Shown here: piece by piece, positions 36,739 through 50,700 of the stretch
Position numbering within the stretch: position 1 is the stretch's first letter
How the letters are laid out: every line of letters begins with the position of its first letter
From: Camillea tinctor
Taxonomy: Eukaryota > Ascomycota > Sordariomycetes > Xylariales > Xylariaceae
NCBI GenBank assembly: GCA_022578605.1
Contig: MU394081.1
Location: forward strand, 62,850 to 126,849
Direction: 5' to 3'
DNA length: 64,000 nucleotides
Program-made: the position numbers and the translations under genes
The notes under the pieces: generated by a model
Seen by the model: the letters and a program-made list of their open reading frames with translations, nothing else
Databases searched by the model: none
What the model was told of the DNA's origin: nothing

Positions 36739-36803
36739 GTGAATGAAGGGTGAATGAAGGGTGAATGAAGGGTGAATGAAGGGTGAATGAAGGGTGAATG
36801 AAG
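36739..36803. repeat. 11-bp tandem repeat, six copies
   Basis: Unit GTGAATGAAGG repeated head to tail: five exact copies and a sixth that diverges at its last base. It is a minisatellite in non-coding DNA. Confidence 0.92.
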
Positions 36804-37074
36804 TAAGAGTGCTACGAAGGGGTGATGTGGATTTTATCTTATTACCGTCGTGTTTAAGGAGAGAATCCTAGGGGCCTTATGTTACGCAACTTAAATTTAC
36901 TATCTTACCCTGCAGCACGATTTCCTCGACAATAAAACTGGGGATGGGTCGTTGATGATTACGCAACTAGGTGGACACATACCTCTCTCTCTATCGTATT
37001 GGTTTTTCTTCTTCCGCCTACTCGGATCTGGATGCGTGGATGTGTGTTCAGCGTGCGGGTGGGTGTAATACGTA

Positions 37075-37140
37075 GGGAAAGGGGGGGAAAGGGGGGGAAA
37101 GGGGGGAAAGGGGGGGAAAGGGGAAAGGGGAAAGGGGGGG
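37075..37140. repeat. G-run cluster (GGGAAA)n, quadruplex-prone
   Basis: Eight runs of three to seven G separated by AAA on the + strand. Four or more G-runs with 3-nt loops satisfy the usual G-quadruplex pattern. Confidence 0.85.
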
Positions 37141-40100
37141 AACTAGCTTTAGGAGACGGTGGATGGGGTTTATTTTCTCCCCTTACCTACCTACTCCCCC
37201 CCTTTTCTTTACTTTACTTTTGAACACCGAAAAAAAAAAGAATTTCGAGGGAGGAAGGGGGTTGTGTACTTCTTGGTTTTCTGGTACTTAGTTCTCTTCT
37301 AGGGGGTGTTTTCTGCCCTGCTTTTTTTTGAAAGGGTGGGGGGGGATTTGTTTAGCTATGGGTTTGAGTCTAACGGCAAAGGGGAGAAAGGGCGGGATGG
37401 GGGAGAAACATGCTAGTTCAATGGGGAAGGACCCCGTAAACACGAAGTAGGGCTCGTTTTGTTTTTGTTTGTTACTGCTGCCTAGAGAGAGAGGGAGAGA
37501 GAGCTGGTTTTGAGGGGGGGTGGAGGTTGGGGTGGAATAGCGATGGGTAGATATGGTTCCCGGGGGGTTTGACGCGGATAGGTGGTTTTGGGAGAGGGAG
37601 GTGGTGAAGAAGAAGAAGAAGGGGGATAAGAATGGAGGAAGGAGGGAGGAGGGAGGTAGGGAGGGGGAGAAGGTTATGTGTGAAGGTAGGTTGATATGAG
37701 TTTGGTTATACTGAGGATGGGCATAAAGGGTGGCTATGGTTTCCGATCACCCTTTAGATGCCTGGGCCAGGTCGGCTGGCTATGAGTGTTGTGTATACGG
37801 ATGCGGAATAACGAGTCCTTCGAAACACACCCCTTAGTACTTAACTCCCAACAGAGCGATGACGACATACTTAGTTGTATATGATAGCAGTTGTTGATAA
37901 AACAAGAGGAGTAATAGTGAATAGGGGAGCGGGTGGACAACTGAGGCGGACGATAACAATAGAGAGAGAGAATCAGTCGACTAGGAGGATAGCCCCTGAG
38001 CAGTGCTTCTGAGCCTGGTCTTCTGGATAGGGTTAGGTTCTCAGAAGAAGGAATACATAATAGAGAAGAGGTGAGGGAGGAGAGGAGGCCATACACAAAA
38101 AGGAGTAACCGGGGTTCTCAAAATGTATGCTCACCTACCTACCTAGGTGCCTACTTAGTACAATGGCCAATAGGCACAAGACGGAATTATTTGCCTCAGG
38201 TACTTCCTTCGTAGAGAGCTGGATCAAACAAATATGTATGCCGTCTATTTATTTCTCAGCACGACGTCTTTCATGTACCTGCATGGGGTGGGTTAGAGAG
38301 ACTTATGCTGATGTCTCCCGCCCCCTTATCCTTTCTCTAAGGATCACCACGTCCTACTAAGAGTACATATCACCTTCTTCGCCATTCTGTAAAAGAAAGA
38401 GAGAGAAAAGTCGTCTAATTGGCATCCATACCGAAGAAGGAAGGGCGGGTAAAACGACCATGATATGCACGAACGCAGTATTTATCTTCCCTCACTTTGT
38501 CCATCTATCCATCCATGCATCTAGTTTCCTCGCTTCACCTGCTTCTTCACATAGGGGCAAAAAAAAAAAAAGGGACCAGAAACCTCGTGATCACGCCGCT
38601 GTTCTCCCATAGCCATTGCCGAAGTATTATTAAGTCTTTTGCTTTCCCTCTCTCTTTCCATCGTTAAGAGAAAGGGGAGGAAACATTATATCTAGGTCTG
38701 TATCATGTTATATATCTTCGTATGTATCATCTGTGTGTATGTATCGTGTATATGTACATTCATAATCTTCATCTTCATCCTCGTCCTCGTCCTCATCATC
38801 ATAGTTTTCTTAACCCCCTCCCTCCCCTTCCCCTTCTCCCCTAACCTCTTACCAAAAAAAATACCAATTAACCAATTCAACGCACGCGCGTATATTTTGT
38901 ATAAATAAAAGTAATTCTACACTTAGTAATACAGAAAAGAAAAAGAAACCAAAAATGACCAATAAATAAAGGAGGGAAAAACGAACAGAACATATGCTCT
39001 AAAGAGTAAAAAGCAACTTGAAAATCTGAACCTAAAGCACATGAAAACAGAGAAGAGGTAGGGATAGAGATAGACAGAGCGAGAAAATTGATGCTTGGCA
39101 ACTAATAAGTCAAACCTCCCCCCCCTGATTCTAGAGACGATGGTGGTGGATTATATCTATAAACCTTCTCACCCCCTCTATCTTTACCCCTTGCCCTTCC
39201 CTTTTCCCAATTACCAAAGGCCTACTAACTCTCCAAAGGGAGGTGAAGGAAATAGAGAGATACGCGGGAGGGAGAAAATATGGTGCGTATAAGCAGAAAG
39301 AGATAGAGCGGGGGAGGGAGAGGTATAGGAAGAGAGAAAGAGCTATTCTAGAAGCATTCGAGACTTGTTTTGCCAGGGTAGAAACATTGATGAATGGGTC
39401 TTTTTGTGTGTGCGTGTGAGTTGGAATTTCTTGAACATTTTGGCCCCAATGAACTTGTTGTTTTTTACCCGACGAAGGCTCTCTCTCCCCCCCTCTCTCT
39501 GTCGCTTTCTCTCATACGAGAACTTGAGCCATCGAAAAATTTGCGTTTCCCCTGCTGTTCCCTCCAACAGTTGCGCTACTCCGAATCAGAGAAACCATCC
39601 CACCTACATACCATGTGGAAAAACCAAATGGTTATTTGCCCCCATCCATCTGTACATGACCAAGCGTGCTGAACGAGTTATCTAAAACCACCCCCCAAAC
39701 CCGTCCAGCCGCCCGTCCAGTTACTGTCTCGTCCCGGTCTTTAGCATGCGTTCAGGGGAATATGCGAGTTCATACATTTTGTACAAGAGATTAGAGCCGG
39801 CTGTTTCGGCTCACTCGCAGTGCGCAGTGCGCATCTAACCTCCTATCCTGCCGATGCGCTATGTGGCGCATACTGGTGTTCTTTGGTGCGCGTCAAGTCG
39901 TTACGTAAAATGTCACGGGAAAAAAAGGAAAATAAGAAAGGAGGCTGCCTTAGGCAAGAGGACTAGAGAGAACGATGAAAAAAAAAAGCAATAATCAGAG
40001 CAAGAGAAACAAAAACGCCTCAACTCCTTGCAGGAGGAACCATGTTTCAGTCGTCATGCGCCGGTGACCTAAAATGATCGTAGCCTAGTAGCTCGAGATG

Positions 40101-40222
40101 CCAGTTTCCCTGAAAAAAAGAGGAAATGGATAGATGCTTGGGTTCATCATGTGTACAGTGTAAAGACATTAAAGGAAGAGGCGAAGACAGACGATGGATG
40201 GATCGAGGATTCTTTACGAAAC

Positions 40223-41799
40223 CTATAAACCTTCCTCGCCGGCCTTGCATAGTTTTATTTCACGGCCCCATTCGGACTTTAGGACTTGGGAGGCGGTGAT
40301 TCGTCGGGTGGGATTAGGGTCTAGGATAGAGTAAATGACGTTGCGACAGCGGGCCTTCACATGCCATTTTCATGTCAGAGTGTTACACGAGCAATTGGGG
40401 TAAAAGGGGTCCAATGGGGGCAACTTACACGATGCAGCGATTCTATTGGGCCGTAGCCCTCTTCGTCGCGGCGACCCTCGAGATACCGTTCATAAAACTC
40501 ATCCTCGTCCTTCTTCGCAACCCGCCATAGATGTCTACCCGTCCGCATTGCCATGTAAATGACACCGCAGGCCCACACGTCGACCGCGCGAGCATCGAAT
40601 TCCTTGTCGACGTATTCCTCGGGGGCAATGTAGGGCGCCGAGCCGCAGAGACCGGAAACCATGTGGGCGTCGTTCTCCCAGGCCATACGGAAGCATTCAC
40701 CATTGCCGAAATCCGTAATTTTGAGCGCGCCGTGGGAGGTGAGTAGCAGGTTCTCCGGTTTCAGATCGCGATGGGCCACTCCCATCTCATGCATATACTC
40801 AACACCACGCATCATCTGCTTGAAGTAGCAGTCCGCCTCAACCACCTCAAGCTTGCCAGCAGCCAGAACCAGGGTGTAGAGATCACCACCGGAGCAATAC
40901 TCCATGACCTCGCAATAGTCGCCTTTCTGGTCCTTGAGGAGGTCTAGTGTGTGGATGACATTGGGATGGCGCAGGGAAGACGAGATGCAGAACTCAGCGG
41001 TAAGCCGTTTACTATACTTCTTCTCCGTCTCTTCAGGCCTGCGGCGGAACTCTTTGACCGCGAAGAGCTTCTCCCCGTTCTCGATCTTCTTGTGCGATAT
41101 CCTCACAATGCCGAATGCGCCGCGACCGACCACTTCCTGGCATTTCCCATACTTCTCGACAAGGGTGGTGCTCTGGTTGGGGCCGCCTTTCTTGTCGCCT
41201 GCCAGGGAATCCTTCTCCTGCTTAAGAGTGTCGACCCAGCTAGACACGAGGGACAGATCGGCGTCGGGTACCTGTTCCTGCTTCCTGCCAAGAAGGGACT
41301 TCCACATGTCAGACAGCTTCTCCTGCCGCTTGCTCCCCTTGAGATGGTGCTCGTGGCCGCCGGGCACGTCCGGGTTCGCGATAAATCTCTGGGTGTGTAT
41401 GGGCTTGGTGGTAGGCGGGGCATCGGTAGTGGAAGGCTTGCGGCCAGGTGCGGCAGGTTTGACGACCGAGGCGGACTTCAAGGACTTGGCAGGCGTGCTC
41501 ACGCCCGAAGGAGGTGCAGGACTAGTGACCATCCGCTTCCCCGGCTGCGAGAGGTCGGCCACGGCGGTGGCGGAGGCGGCTCTGGGCAGCTCATCCTTGT
41601 TGGAGAACATTCTGGTCAGACGGTCCTTGATTGACGCCTTTTCGGGTTGCTTCGGTTGACCATCGGCCGAGAGGGAGCCGTTGGTGGCCTGACCATTCTG
41701 AGGCTTAAGGCTCGGAGATCGCGAGGGCAGTTCGACGGACTTGATGGAGGACTGTTTCGAGGCGTTTGGCGAAATGGTCTTCTGGGAAGTATTCGACAT
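40223..41799 (-). CDS. sat4: SAT4/HAL4-type (NPR1 family) serine/threonine kinase
   Basis: Fungal-specific kinase group (yeast Sat4/Hal4, Hal5, Npr1) that controls potassium and other nutrient transporters and salt tolerance. Exons on the minus strand: 41799-40429 and 40354-40223 (500 aa; intron 74 nt, phase 0). Residues 1-215 are Ser/Pro/Lys-rich. Kinase domain: glycine loop GRGAFG (225-230), lysine K249 in [14 protein letters not shown] (343-350), DFGNGECF (363-370) and APEEY (392-396). [15 protein letters not shown] and the [11 protein letters not shown] stretch are typical of this group. The short last exon gives [34 protein letters not shown], the end of the kinase fold. Its 5' side faces the 13.6-kb desert. 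Confidence 0.95.
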
Positions 41800-44700
41800 G
41801 GCTGGACAAGGGGAGGAAGCTCCTCGACAAGAAAAAAAAAGTGGTCTAGTGGATGTTGGGGGTTGAAGCCAGGTTCACTTGGCGACAAGGGGAGGGACCA
41901 GCGGGGTGATGGTGGTGAATTGGTTGATCGCAAGAAGATGAAGGACCGTGAAACGTGATATGGTAAAGCTGAAAGAGAAATTGGCGGCGAAATGTCGCCT
42001 GGGTGGGCTAAGCCCAAGTGTTGGCGACACTAATAATGAATTACAAACCAGCGACGAGTTGGTACAGAATTTTCGCAACTCTCCGAGAGAAAGGGAAGAA
42101 AGGGGGGGGAGGGGAGGTGTGGGAGGAGATGGTAGCGGAGGTCCTTGAATTTGTAGTTTCCGGTAACAACAAGTGGGGAGGCCCCAAAAAGCCTACTAAG
42201 TCTGCTAGAACAAGTACCTAAAAAGTCTAGGGTCTAGCTTAAATCTTCCTTTTAAACAAGCTTCCTTAGGTGCTTGTCTCGGTAAAAAAATAAAATAAGT
42301 AAAATAAAAAATAATAGTAAGAGAGATTTTTTTATAAGAAAAAATAGAGTGATCAGAACACAAGTGAGAGAAACCGTAAAAAATATTGAGAAAAGAGTTT
42401 CTTCTTCTGCGTCTGCTTCTCTTTTCTTCTTTTCTGTCTCTTTCTTAAAAACTCGTTTTCTTCGTCCTCTTCTCGGTACTTGGTTGAGTTTTGTTGCCGT
42501 GTTGTGTTGTGTTGTTTTATTTCAATTATTCCCCCCCCTTCGTTTCTTTTCTTATCTAGATCTTGTCTCTGTTTCTGATTTTTTTTTGACTCTGATTTTG
42601 ATTATGTTTCTCTGTCTTCTCAATCTCTTTTTTTCTTCTCTCTTATTTTCTCTCTCTTCTCCCAGGTATAGACACACACGCACACACACACTCTCTCTAT
42701 TTCTTTCTCTTTCTCTGGTTTACTTCGAGGAACCCCGCAGGCTAGTAAAAATGAGGGGGAAAGAGGAAGATAGAGAAAATATTGCTTTTGCTCTAGGATA
42801 TAGGTTATTTAATATGTTTGATTGTGCATGCAATTGTTTGTTTGTTATACCCGTACGGGGAAAAAAGTGAATGAATAATGGAGGTTGGTGTTAATAGTAG
42901 AAGTGCTGTGTTCCCAAGATTCAAGTTACCTGTGATGGGTGGTAGTAGTGTTTGTGGTGGCGGTAGTAAAATTGTATTGGTATTGTGGCTAGTAGAGAGG
43001 GATAGAGAGGTAGGTCAAAGCCAATGGAACTACGGTGCCGTGCCGTGGTTGTTGTATTGACTATGATGACGACGATGATGATTTTGCTAGTGATAGGGGT
43101 CGGGTAATCGGCGGGAGGAACCTTGGACTGGTTCCAACAAATGCTAGAGGCGGGATAGGTAACACTTTGAAGGACTCCGTTTTGAGCAATTAAAGACGGT
43201 CATTGTCAGATGCCAGAACCAGAGGAAGGAAGAGTCGTATGCACTAATTCGTGGAAACCCAGGCCGATCGGGTGGAGATGATCATAAACATTTCAAAACT
43301 GACACAACTAGGTTCGATGAGCGAGTTGCAAGTGCAGACAGGCAGAGAGACTGATTTGCTTTGCTTCGCTTTGATAGCCACTGCAGAATAATTGGAAAGG
43401 GGAAAGGGGAAGAGGGAAAAGAGAAAGGGGCTGGTGGATGAGCTTAAGGTTTAGAAAAGAGACTGAAAAGTGATAAGGTATTTAAATGTATTGTGTGTTA
43501 TAGAGAAGGGCATGTAAGCTAATGAAGGAAAGGGAAGAAGAAACAAAAATAATAATAAGGCGTTTCCTCCTTGTGGCAATTATGAGGTAAAGTGAGATAA
43601 TGATGAAAATCTTCACAGTTGAGTTTTTTTTTTTATGATCATTATCAGTACATCCATTGATTGGAAGCTAGATACTTACACTACAGATTACATACAACAT
43701 GCATGAACTTTACCTATACCAGCCCTACCTAAAATCTTATCCTTGCACACTTGCACACTCACACAGACAGAAAGGGAGAAAGAGAGAGCAGGTATGTAAG
43801 ATATTGGGACAGGAAAGGGCAATAGGGAGAAATAAAGTAAAAAACTGAGAGTTAGCAGCAATTAAAGAGGAGTAAATTGTACTACTAGTACGTACATGTA
43901 TGTACACTAGGTTACGTAGTAATTCCATGCCCTAATGATGCTGGATGTACATATTTCTTCTATAAAGTTGGGCTTAACACGGCTGTACGGCATTTGCTAT
44001 TACAACTTTTAGGGTTGGCCTATGTATGTAGATGGGTGGAGGCAAAATATGATGCTAACTATTTCCAATGCTGAATGATGAGAGGAATGGCTAAAAATCC
44101 AACCAGAGGCGTCTTCTTTGTCTGCGGCAGTGTTGGTAGGGAGGTAAGTAGTACTCCATAAATAGAACCAACTACCAAGGTCAGTTGAGATCTTGTTGGT
44201 ACAACAGCACGGCACAAGGCATCATGAGAATCTAAGTGAAAATAGATATGTACTGACTGAGTGTCAATGTATTGACTTTGACGAATGAATAAAATGTTGT
44301 CTGTCCAATCGATCTAATGCCCCCCACTTAGTCACCAAGTCAAGTGCCATGTACTACCTACTCATCTACCCATCGATACTAGGTACGTTACACTTACTTG
44401 TATAGCACTTGTATGTAAGTCATAGAGTGTACTACCTACCTTACATATAGACAGGGTGTTATGTGCATATAAATCATGTATATATGTGTGTTTGTATGTA
44501 TATAAGTACTTACCAGAGAAGTACGTGTGTAAGTAATATCTTGTGTAAAAAACCTTGACCGCATCAATGTACATTCATTCTCTTTCTTTCTTTCTTTATC
44601 TTCCTTTTTATTGTATTCCCTCGTGTCCTTAAATTTGAAAACAACCTAACTTAGCAAAAGATCTACCCAAGGAAACACACGTAAGAATGCCAGGTCCTTT

Positions 44701-47700
44701 TTTTTTTCTTTTTAATATTCCGTGTGCGGCAGTGAATTGTTACTAAATACAGTAACCATACCCTACCTGCTAGCGTATTGTGGTGTACATATATAGGTCA
44801 ATGTACGGAGTATGTACAATACATACATACACTGCGACAACACATGGTCAGCGCACTGGTTCGTCATCCCCTCGTTACCAGTTAATTCAGACGCAGGGTT
44901 CCAGAGCAGAATGCCTTTGCATGTAGGAGGTTAGCCTGTTTGTCCACACGATCTACTCAATCTTTAATTGTTTCCTTCAAGTAATTATTACGGTACTTCG
45001 AGATGCGCTCCCGCGAGATCATCTGACAAAGAGCCTCATAGTAGTCAACGCTAGGTGCTTTTTATTTTCTTTCTCCCGAGCAATTGACGAGATACGATTT
45101 GCGATTTTATTGCCTTAGTCAACTTACCCTGCATATTAACTTTCAAGTACCGCCACTTGAAGTAGGTAATCATTACTGGTATTATTATTTTATTATTGAA
45201 TCCTTTTTTTTGTTCTGTTTAAGCCGGGCTTTGCCGTATCGAGTGGGCAAGCTGGTCTAAAGACAACTTATACGTAACGTGCTACGATGCACACCTAGGT
45301 ATGTATATACGTACCTAGGCTAAGGTAGTAGGTTAAGTAAATGGATGGTTAGGTATGGTTAGGAGGAAACTACCTACTATGTACGTTCTGTACGGAGCAC
45401 ACATTGCATGTACCATGTAGTAGTTTCAGAAAGCGACTCTGGCACGTCTGGTCGGTACCTACCAAATCAAACCAAACTCAATCAAATCCTAGCACGCTCG
45501 CACTTACATATACACACCACACAGAAGCACGCAACACCGACGACACCGAACCGAGCCGAACTTAAATAGGTACCTAGTACTTACATGCTTGCCTGACCAG
45601 ACATGACCACTTATACAAGGCTACATCTTATTCACTTACTGCATATATACATACACATAGCTCGTACTTATCACTCAACCCTCTCGTTAAATATTCACCG
45701 CTCTAGATTTCAACATCTAGATTTCAACAACAACATCGGCCACGATAACAGCCACCACAACAGCGGTCGAGGAGAGAAAACAACCCTAATCTAACTTCTT
45801 GCAGTAGCCCACGGGAATATCGTAAAGCTGCTCCAAAGAAAAAGAGAAAATTAAAAACAACAACAACAAGTCAAACCCCCCTCAAAAAAATATGAACGTT
45901 ACATAATGGGATGCATGGCATCCTTTGTATGAGGCATTTCTGACCCTCGGCTCTTCGATGTCGACTTGTTGGATCACCTGCATAATGTTTGGCCATGATC
46001 ACGCATGTCCTCACACCCCGCGACTAAGTTGCCCACAGTAGTAGCCCAGCCCTACATGTACTCGCAACTCGGTGATTATCGACCTTCTGGTTATAACTGG
46101 GTGCCAGGTCAAAATCCAGCTCACCACCACTCCCTCTCACCGCTCCAGCCAGCACCACCAAGCCCAATCCCAATCCGAAGCCCAAGTCCAAGCCTTCTGT
46201 ATGTAGGTATCAGATATCAGCTTGGCCTGGTGCAGTAGAAATGCGCCGAGATGCACCGCGATGATCTGTCATGGCGCAAGCTTTCTAGTTACCCGGCAGA
46301 TGTTCTGCCCTTACACTCTCACTTGTGTTTCTGGCTACCACCTTTTCCACCTTTTCCCACCCCCCTCCTCCCCTTGCTGCATGCATACATATCTATACAC
46401 CTACATACGACTCATGAACGAACAAGTCGGTCGGTTATCCCCTCTTAACCTCCCCCTCCGCCCAAGCTTCTCTAGCTGCAAGCCAGGTCGATAGGTGGGC
46501 AACACAACAGCTTCCTTGCCCGCATACCCGGAATTATTACTATTATTTATTTATTTTATCTTGTTTCTGTTTCGTTGCCTTTCTATCTTCCTCCCCGTCG
46601 CGATTCGCGTCCGAAGCCACTCACTGCCTGAAGAGGTCTTCATTCCATATCCATCCCACATCTCCACCCCACCTTCACCGGACTTACATGCTGCACTCAT
46701 CACCCCTTTTATGCTGCGTATATTGGTTAGCTGTCTCTCTGTCTGGCTGACTGGCTGGTTAGTCTGCTCATACGTCGTATATCGGGGTATGAACTCAAGA
46801 CCTTGCTGCCATAATCGACATGAGGCTATGACTTGTCGTCTGCAAACTATTAAGCCAAGCCGGACGAGATCGCAAAGGACCCAGTAGTTTGGGAGCCCGT
46901 GACAAATTGCTTTTCTATAATTATGATGTGATCTGCAAGCATGCGCGTACTACGTTATAGAAATCCTAATCTCAACTACGGCTCTCCGGATGTCCTCATT
47001 TGGGAGAGAGCCTCGATATGTTGTATAAATTACTAGCCGAACTACTCCTACTATTCGAGCTGACGTACCCATATTAGAACGAACCTCTATTGTGCTAGCT
47101 GATTAGGTCCTGAAAAGTGCATTGACGTCACGAACCAGTTCATACCAGCTTCAGTCTACGAGGATTCGACGTCTAGATTTGTGGGGGGATTCATACTCTA
47201 GTTGGATATATATGTATACCTACGTATGATCCTTCAATCCATCCATCCGGTGTATATCCCTCTTTCCTGGATAGACGAAACCTCCGAAGGACCTTGCAAC
47301 TTTTCTCTCTCTCTCTCATTTTTCTATCAAACTCGTGTTGACGGTGAACGGTCTCTTCACGCCATGACAGGGATCGATACGCCATTTCGCCCTTGTCTCT
47401 GGTATGTCCCCTCTGGGACAGCTGTCTTACGACCTGCAGTAACCCCTGAGCTCTGCTGCACTATGCCGTTGTGCATCAGCAACCGCGGCAAGAATCGTTG
47501 ACAGTAACAGCAGGCGTGCATGCACCAAGCAAGAATAGCCAGATAGCCATGCCAAGGACTTCGCTAGCATGTAGCTTAGGTTGATCCGATAGAGCTGACA
47601 AAAGCCATGTCTGGAACTGCAAGCTTCTGTCGATCCTCTGATACGGAGCGCGGATCGCCGCCCGCCCGCATCCGAACGTAACTGTGAAAACACCATACCG

Positions 47701-50700
47701 AGCCTTGACCTAAGTAACCGGCGAGTGGGTGGTATGTACGTCTTATCGCTCAATATATCATTGCTTTTCAGGCGGTATAGACCTGCGCCAGGCCTTGATC
47801 GAGCACAAAATTCCCCCGAACTCGCAGCTTATAGCCAGCTTTGTAAGAGGGTGACTTATCACAAGCGTATTGCCCCCTCCTCTATCTCTATCCAGTCTGA
47901 AGCTACATGTTCGGTTATACGATGGACTTGGATGTCTCAAAACTACATAAGCCGCTATGATTCTTGCGGGAACTACCGACCACCTGCGTACCATATGGTT
48001 TGGATTGGCAAACTTGTTTTTATTTCTTATTATCTTTTTTTCTTAAAAAATTGGGGAAAAAAAACAAATCCAAGACAACTGGCTGTGAGCTTCGGCTTTG
48101 GCTCTCATATAAACCTGACGTGGAAACGGTTTATAAACGAGCCCGACACACGGCCGTAAAGTGGGCACTACACGGAATGTTGAATTCAAATCAGTCCGCT
48201 TCCTGCCAACATTCCCCCTTTTCGTGGATAACTACGCTTATGTACGGTAGGAGAAAGTGAAAGAGTGGAAGAGGTGAGAGGGAAACTGGATTGCCTACCC
48301 TATTGCCCATTGCGATTCGCCCATATGCGTTTGCATATCCATCACCTATACCTATATCGAGCTTTCTCGGATGGGGTTTCCACATCGAGGTTAAATCCCA
48401 CGAAACAGGGACATAAAGCCGCACACTACCAGGACACATCGCAATTCCCAGCAACCAGCATCGTTCATATTAGTTGTGCAACCACACAAAAACCCAAAGA
48501 GCTGGACGTGTCTCACCAAAGGCAAATATGGTACTACCTCTAACTGCGTGCCTGCGGTCGTAGATCTATCTACTTCACCCAGTCGCCGACCCGATCCCGC
48601 AGAAGCGCACACCACACCCACACAGAAATCTAACGTAGTATTCAATTTTTTCGGACAGTCGATTAAATTACAGGAAAATCTGGGGGAAATGTGGGGAAGG
48701 ACATATTCTCAACCACGAGGGTCGAAAAAAAAAAGATATTACTACACATATCTAGAAGAGATGGCCCCACGGCCGAGTCTCGCCTTTCCTTGGTCGTGTA
48801 TGGCCTCGCTTTGACACGGCATCACTTTGTCACTAATTTTTTTTTTTTACACCTGGCTACCGCGCTTATGTGTCGTATATGTTCTGGGCCTAGATCTTAG
48901 ATAATTGAAGAAAGCGGAAGAAAGAAAAAGGAGAAAGTGAGAAAAAAAAGCCGCAAGTTGGACCTTTTTTTCTCGGAAAGACATAACCACATCTCTAGGT
49001 AAGACAGAAGACTAACAAAAAAATATCGAGGATTTGACCTAATCTTGTAGATCAGTTGCGGACAACGAAGCTATACTCGTTGCCCATCCCTTGCTATCCA
49101 ATCAATATTTCTTGTTTACTCGGGGTAGGAGGGGGTATTAGGTAAGTGAATATGGGCTAAAAATAAGGGGGGTTTATTGTAGGCACGAACTAAAGATAAA
49201 CACGTCAAAAAAGGATATCTTGGTATTTTCTGCGGTTGGATGGCTAGACCATTAGTTCTTCTTCCTATTGGTAGGTGAGGAGGAGGTAAAGCACGAGGGC
49301 AGAATGCCGAATCTTGTGATTGATCGATTCTATTAACTACGACCCTAAGCTTTTTTCTGGCTAATGTTACTACTTGCTTAGTATGTACATAGAGTCCTCC
49401 CCCTGGGATGGAAAGGACTGGAATCTCACACGGGCAACGAATTAAATATCTACCACCCTACTACCTACCTAAGTAAGGTAAGGCAAGGTAGGCTATCTAG
49501 CCTGACTGACATCTAATCTAATCTGACAAGAGCAAGCTTGGTTTTGCAGAAGAAGAAAGAAGAAAATTCCGGAATTATAACATGAGTGAGAAAGATTTTA
49601 TTGATTCTAGCTGAATCTAGACAGGCCTGGAGGGTATTGTACACACGCACAACATGATATCTTGCTTAAGCAAAGTCTTACGATATCGATCTGATATTAC
49701 CACTTACTCCATGCTACCACTATGTACTGCGACGGTTACTTGGCGGATTGGACAGCCGGTGCTTTCCAATGCAAGGCAGGTGCCCTTTGCTTTTCTTTCT
49801 CTTTTCTTCTTTTTCTATTTTAGGTATACTCGTAGATTTTCGAGGCTCATAGCGGGGCGGGGAAAAAGAAAAAGAAAGGGTTCATTGCAACGTTCGTACG
49901 TTTCTGCCATGTTTCTTGGTATGTACGAAAATGGAACATCGCATGCCGCCGCGTGAGTGAAAAAAAAAAAAGAGTAAGCAACCTCTCTCCGCTTGAGTCA
50001 GGCCGGGAAGTCGAATTCGCTACATGGGACTAAAGAGAAATATACCTCTCACCTGGTTATAGGTTTATACGCATATATATATATATCTCCTTGAGGTATA
50101 CATAGGTACTCAAAACAACTACCTACTTACCTTTAGATACATGTAAAATCTATAAGTTACCTACCTACCTGCTTACCCTACATACAGGTAGATGTTCACC
50201 AAAAAAGAAAAGAAGGGAATACAAGCAATTACCCCCCTCCTTCCACACCAGTTCAGTTCCTCTCTCTGCTACGCCACACACCCACGCGACCTCCCCCCCT
50301 CCTTTTCCCTTTCATCCCTTCCCCCCTATTCCCGCGTGCATACATACATACATAGGATCGCACGTGGTAAAAGCCTTTTTTTCTCTCTCTCTAGCTCTAA
50401 ACGGTAAAAATAAAGAAGCGAAAGTTTCCCGCGCTTCCCCCCTGCTAAACCGTTTGAGAAGGGCTGGAGGGCTAAGCTTTTCGTTTTTTCGGGTTTTGGG
50501 TAGGGTTAGCTATGTACTTAGGGATTGTTTCTTTTTCTTTTTCTTTTTTGGGGGGGGTTAGTCGAAAAGGGGAGGGCACAAAGGCAGCGGATGATGGCAT
50601 GCTGAAACTAACTAGCGTAGCTCTTAGGGAGTTAGGCTAGGTCTACGCCTAAGAGAGAATTTGGGAGAAAATAGGGTTTTGGGGTCGAGAGAGAGAGAGG

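Larger units (their letters stand above)
35615..40222. other. gene-poor spacer between convergent genes
   Basis: 4.6 kb holding the 3' ends of the 34121 gene (+) and SAT4-like gene (-). It is rich in G and A homopolymers on + (36200-37700), with an 11-bp minisatellite and a G-run cluster, T/C microsatellites (36640-36680) and CCTACCTACCTAGG near 38130. Frames are composition-driven. No gene is supported. Confidence 0.55.

Noticed and set aside
42349..42870. 173-codon frame with several hydrophobic stretches, superficially a membrane protein
   Set aside because: It is a translation of TTTCTT/CTCTCT low-complexity DNA in the upstream region of the SAT4-like gene; the Phe/Leu/Ser runs reflect composition, and no domain or conserved motif is visible.
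47725..48159. 144-codon frame in the gene desert, plus overlapping antisense frames
   Set aside because: No conserved motif, poor codon character and frames on both strands; probably chance openness in balanced DNA.
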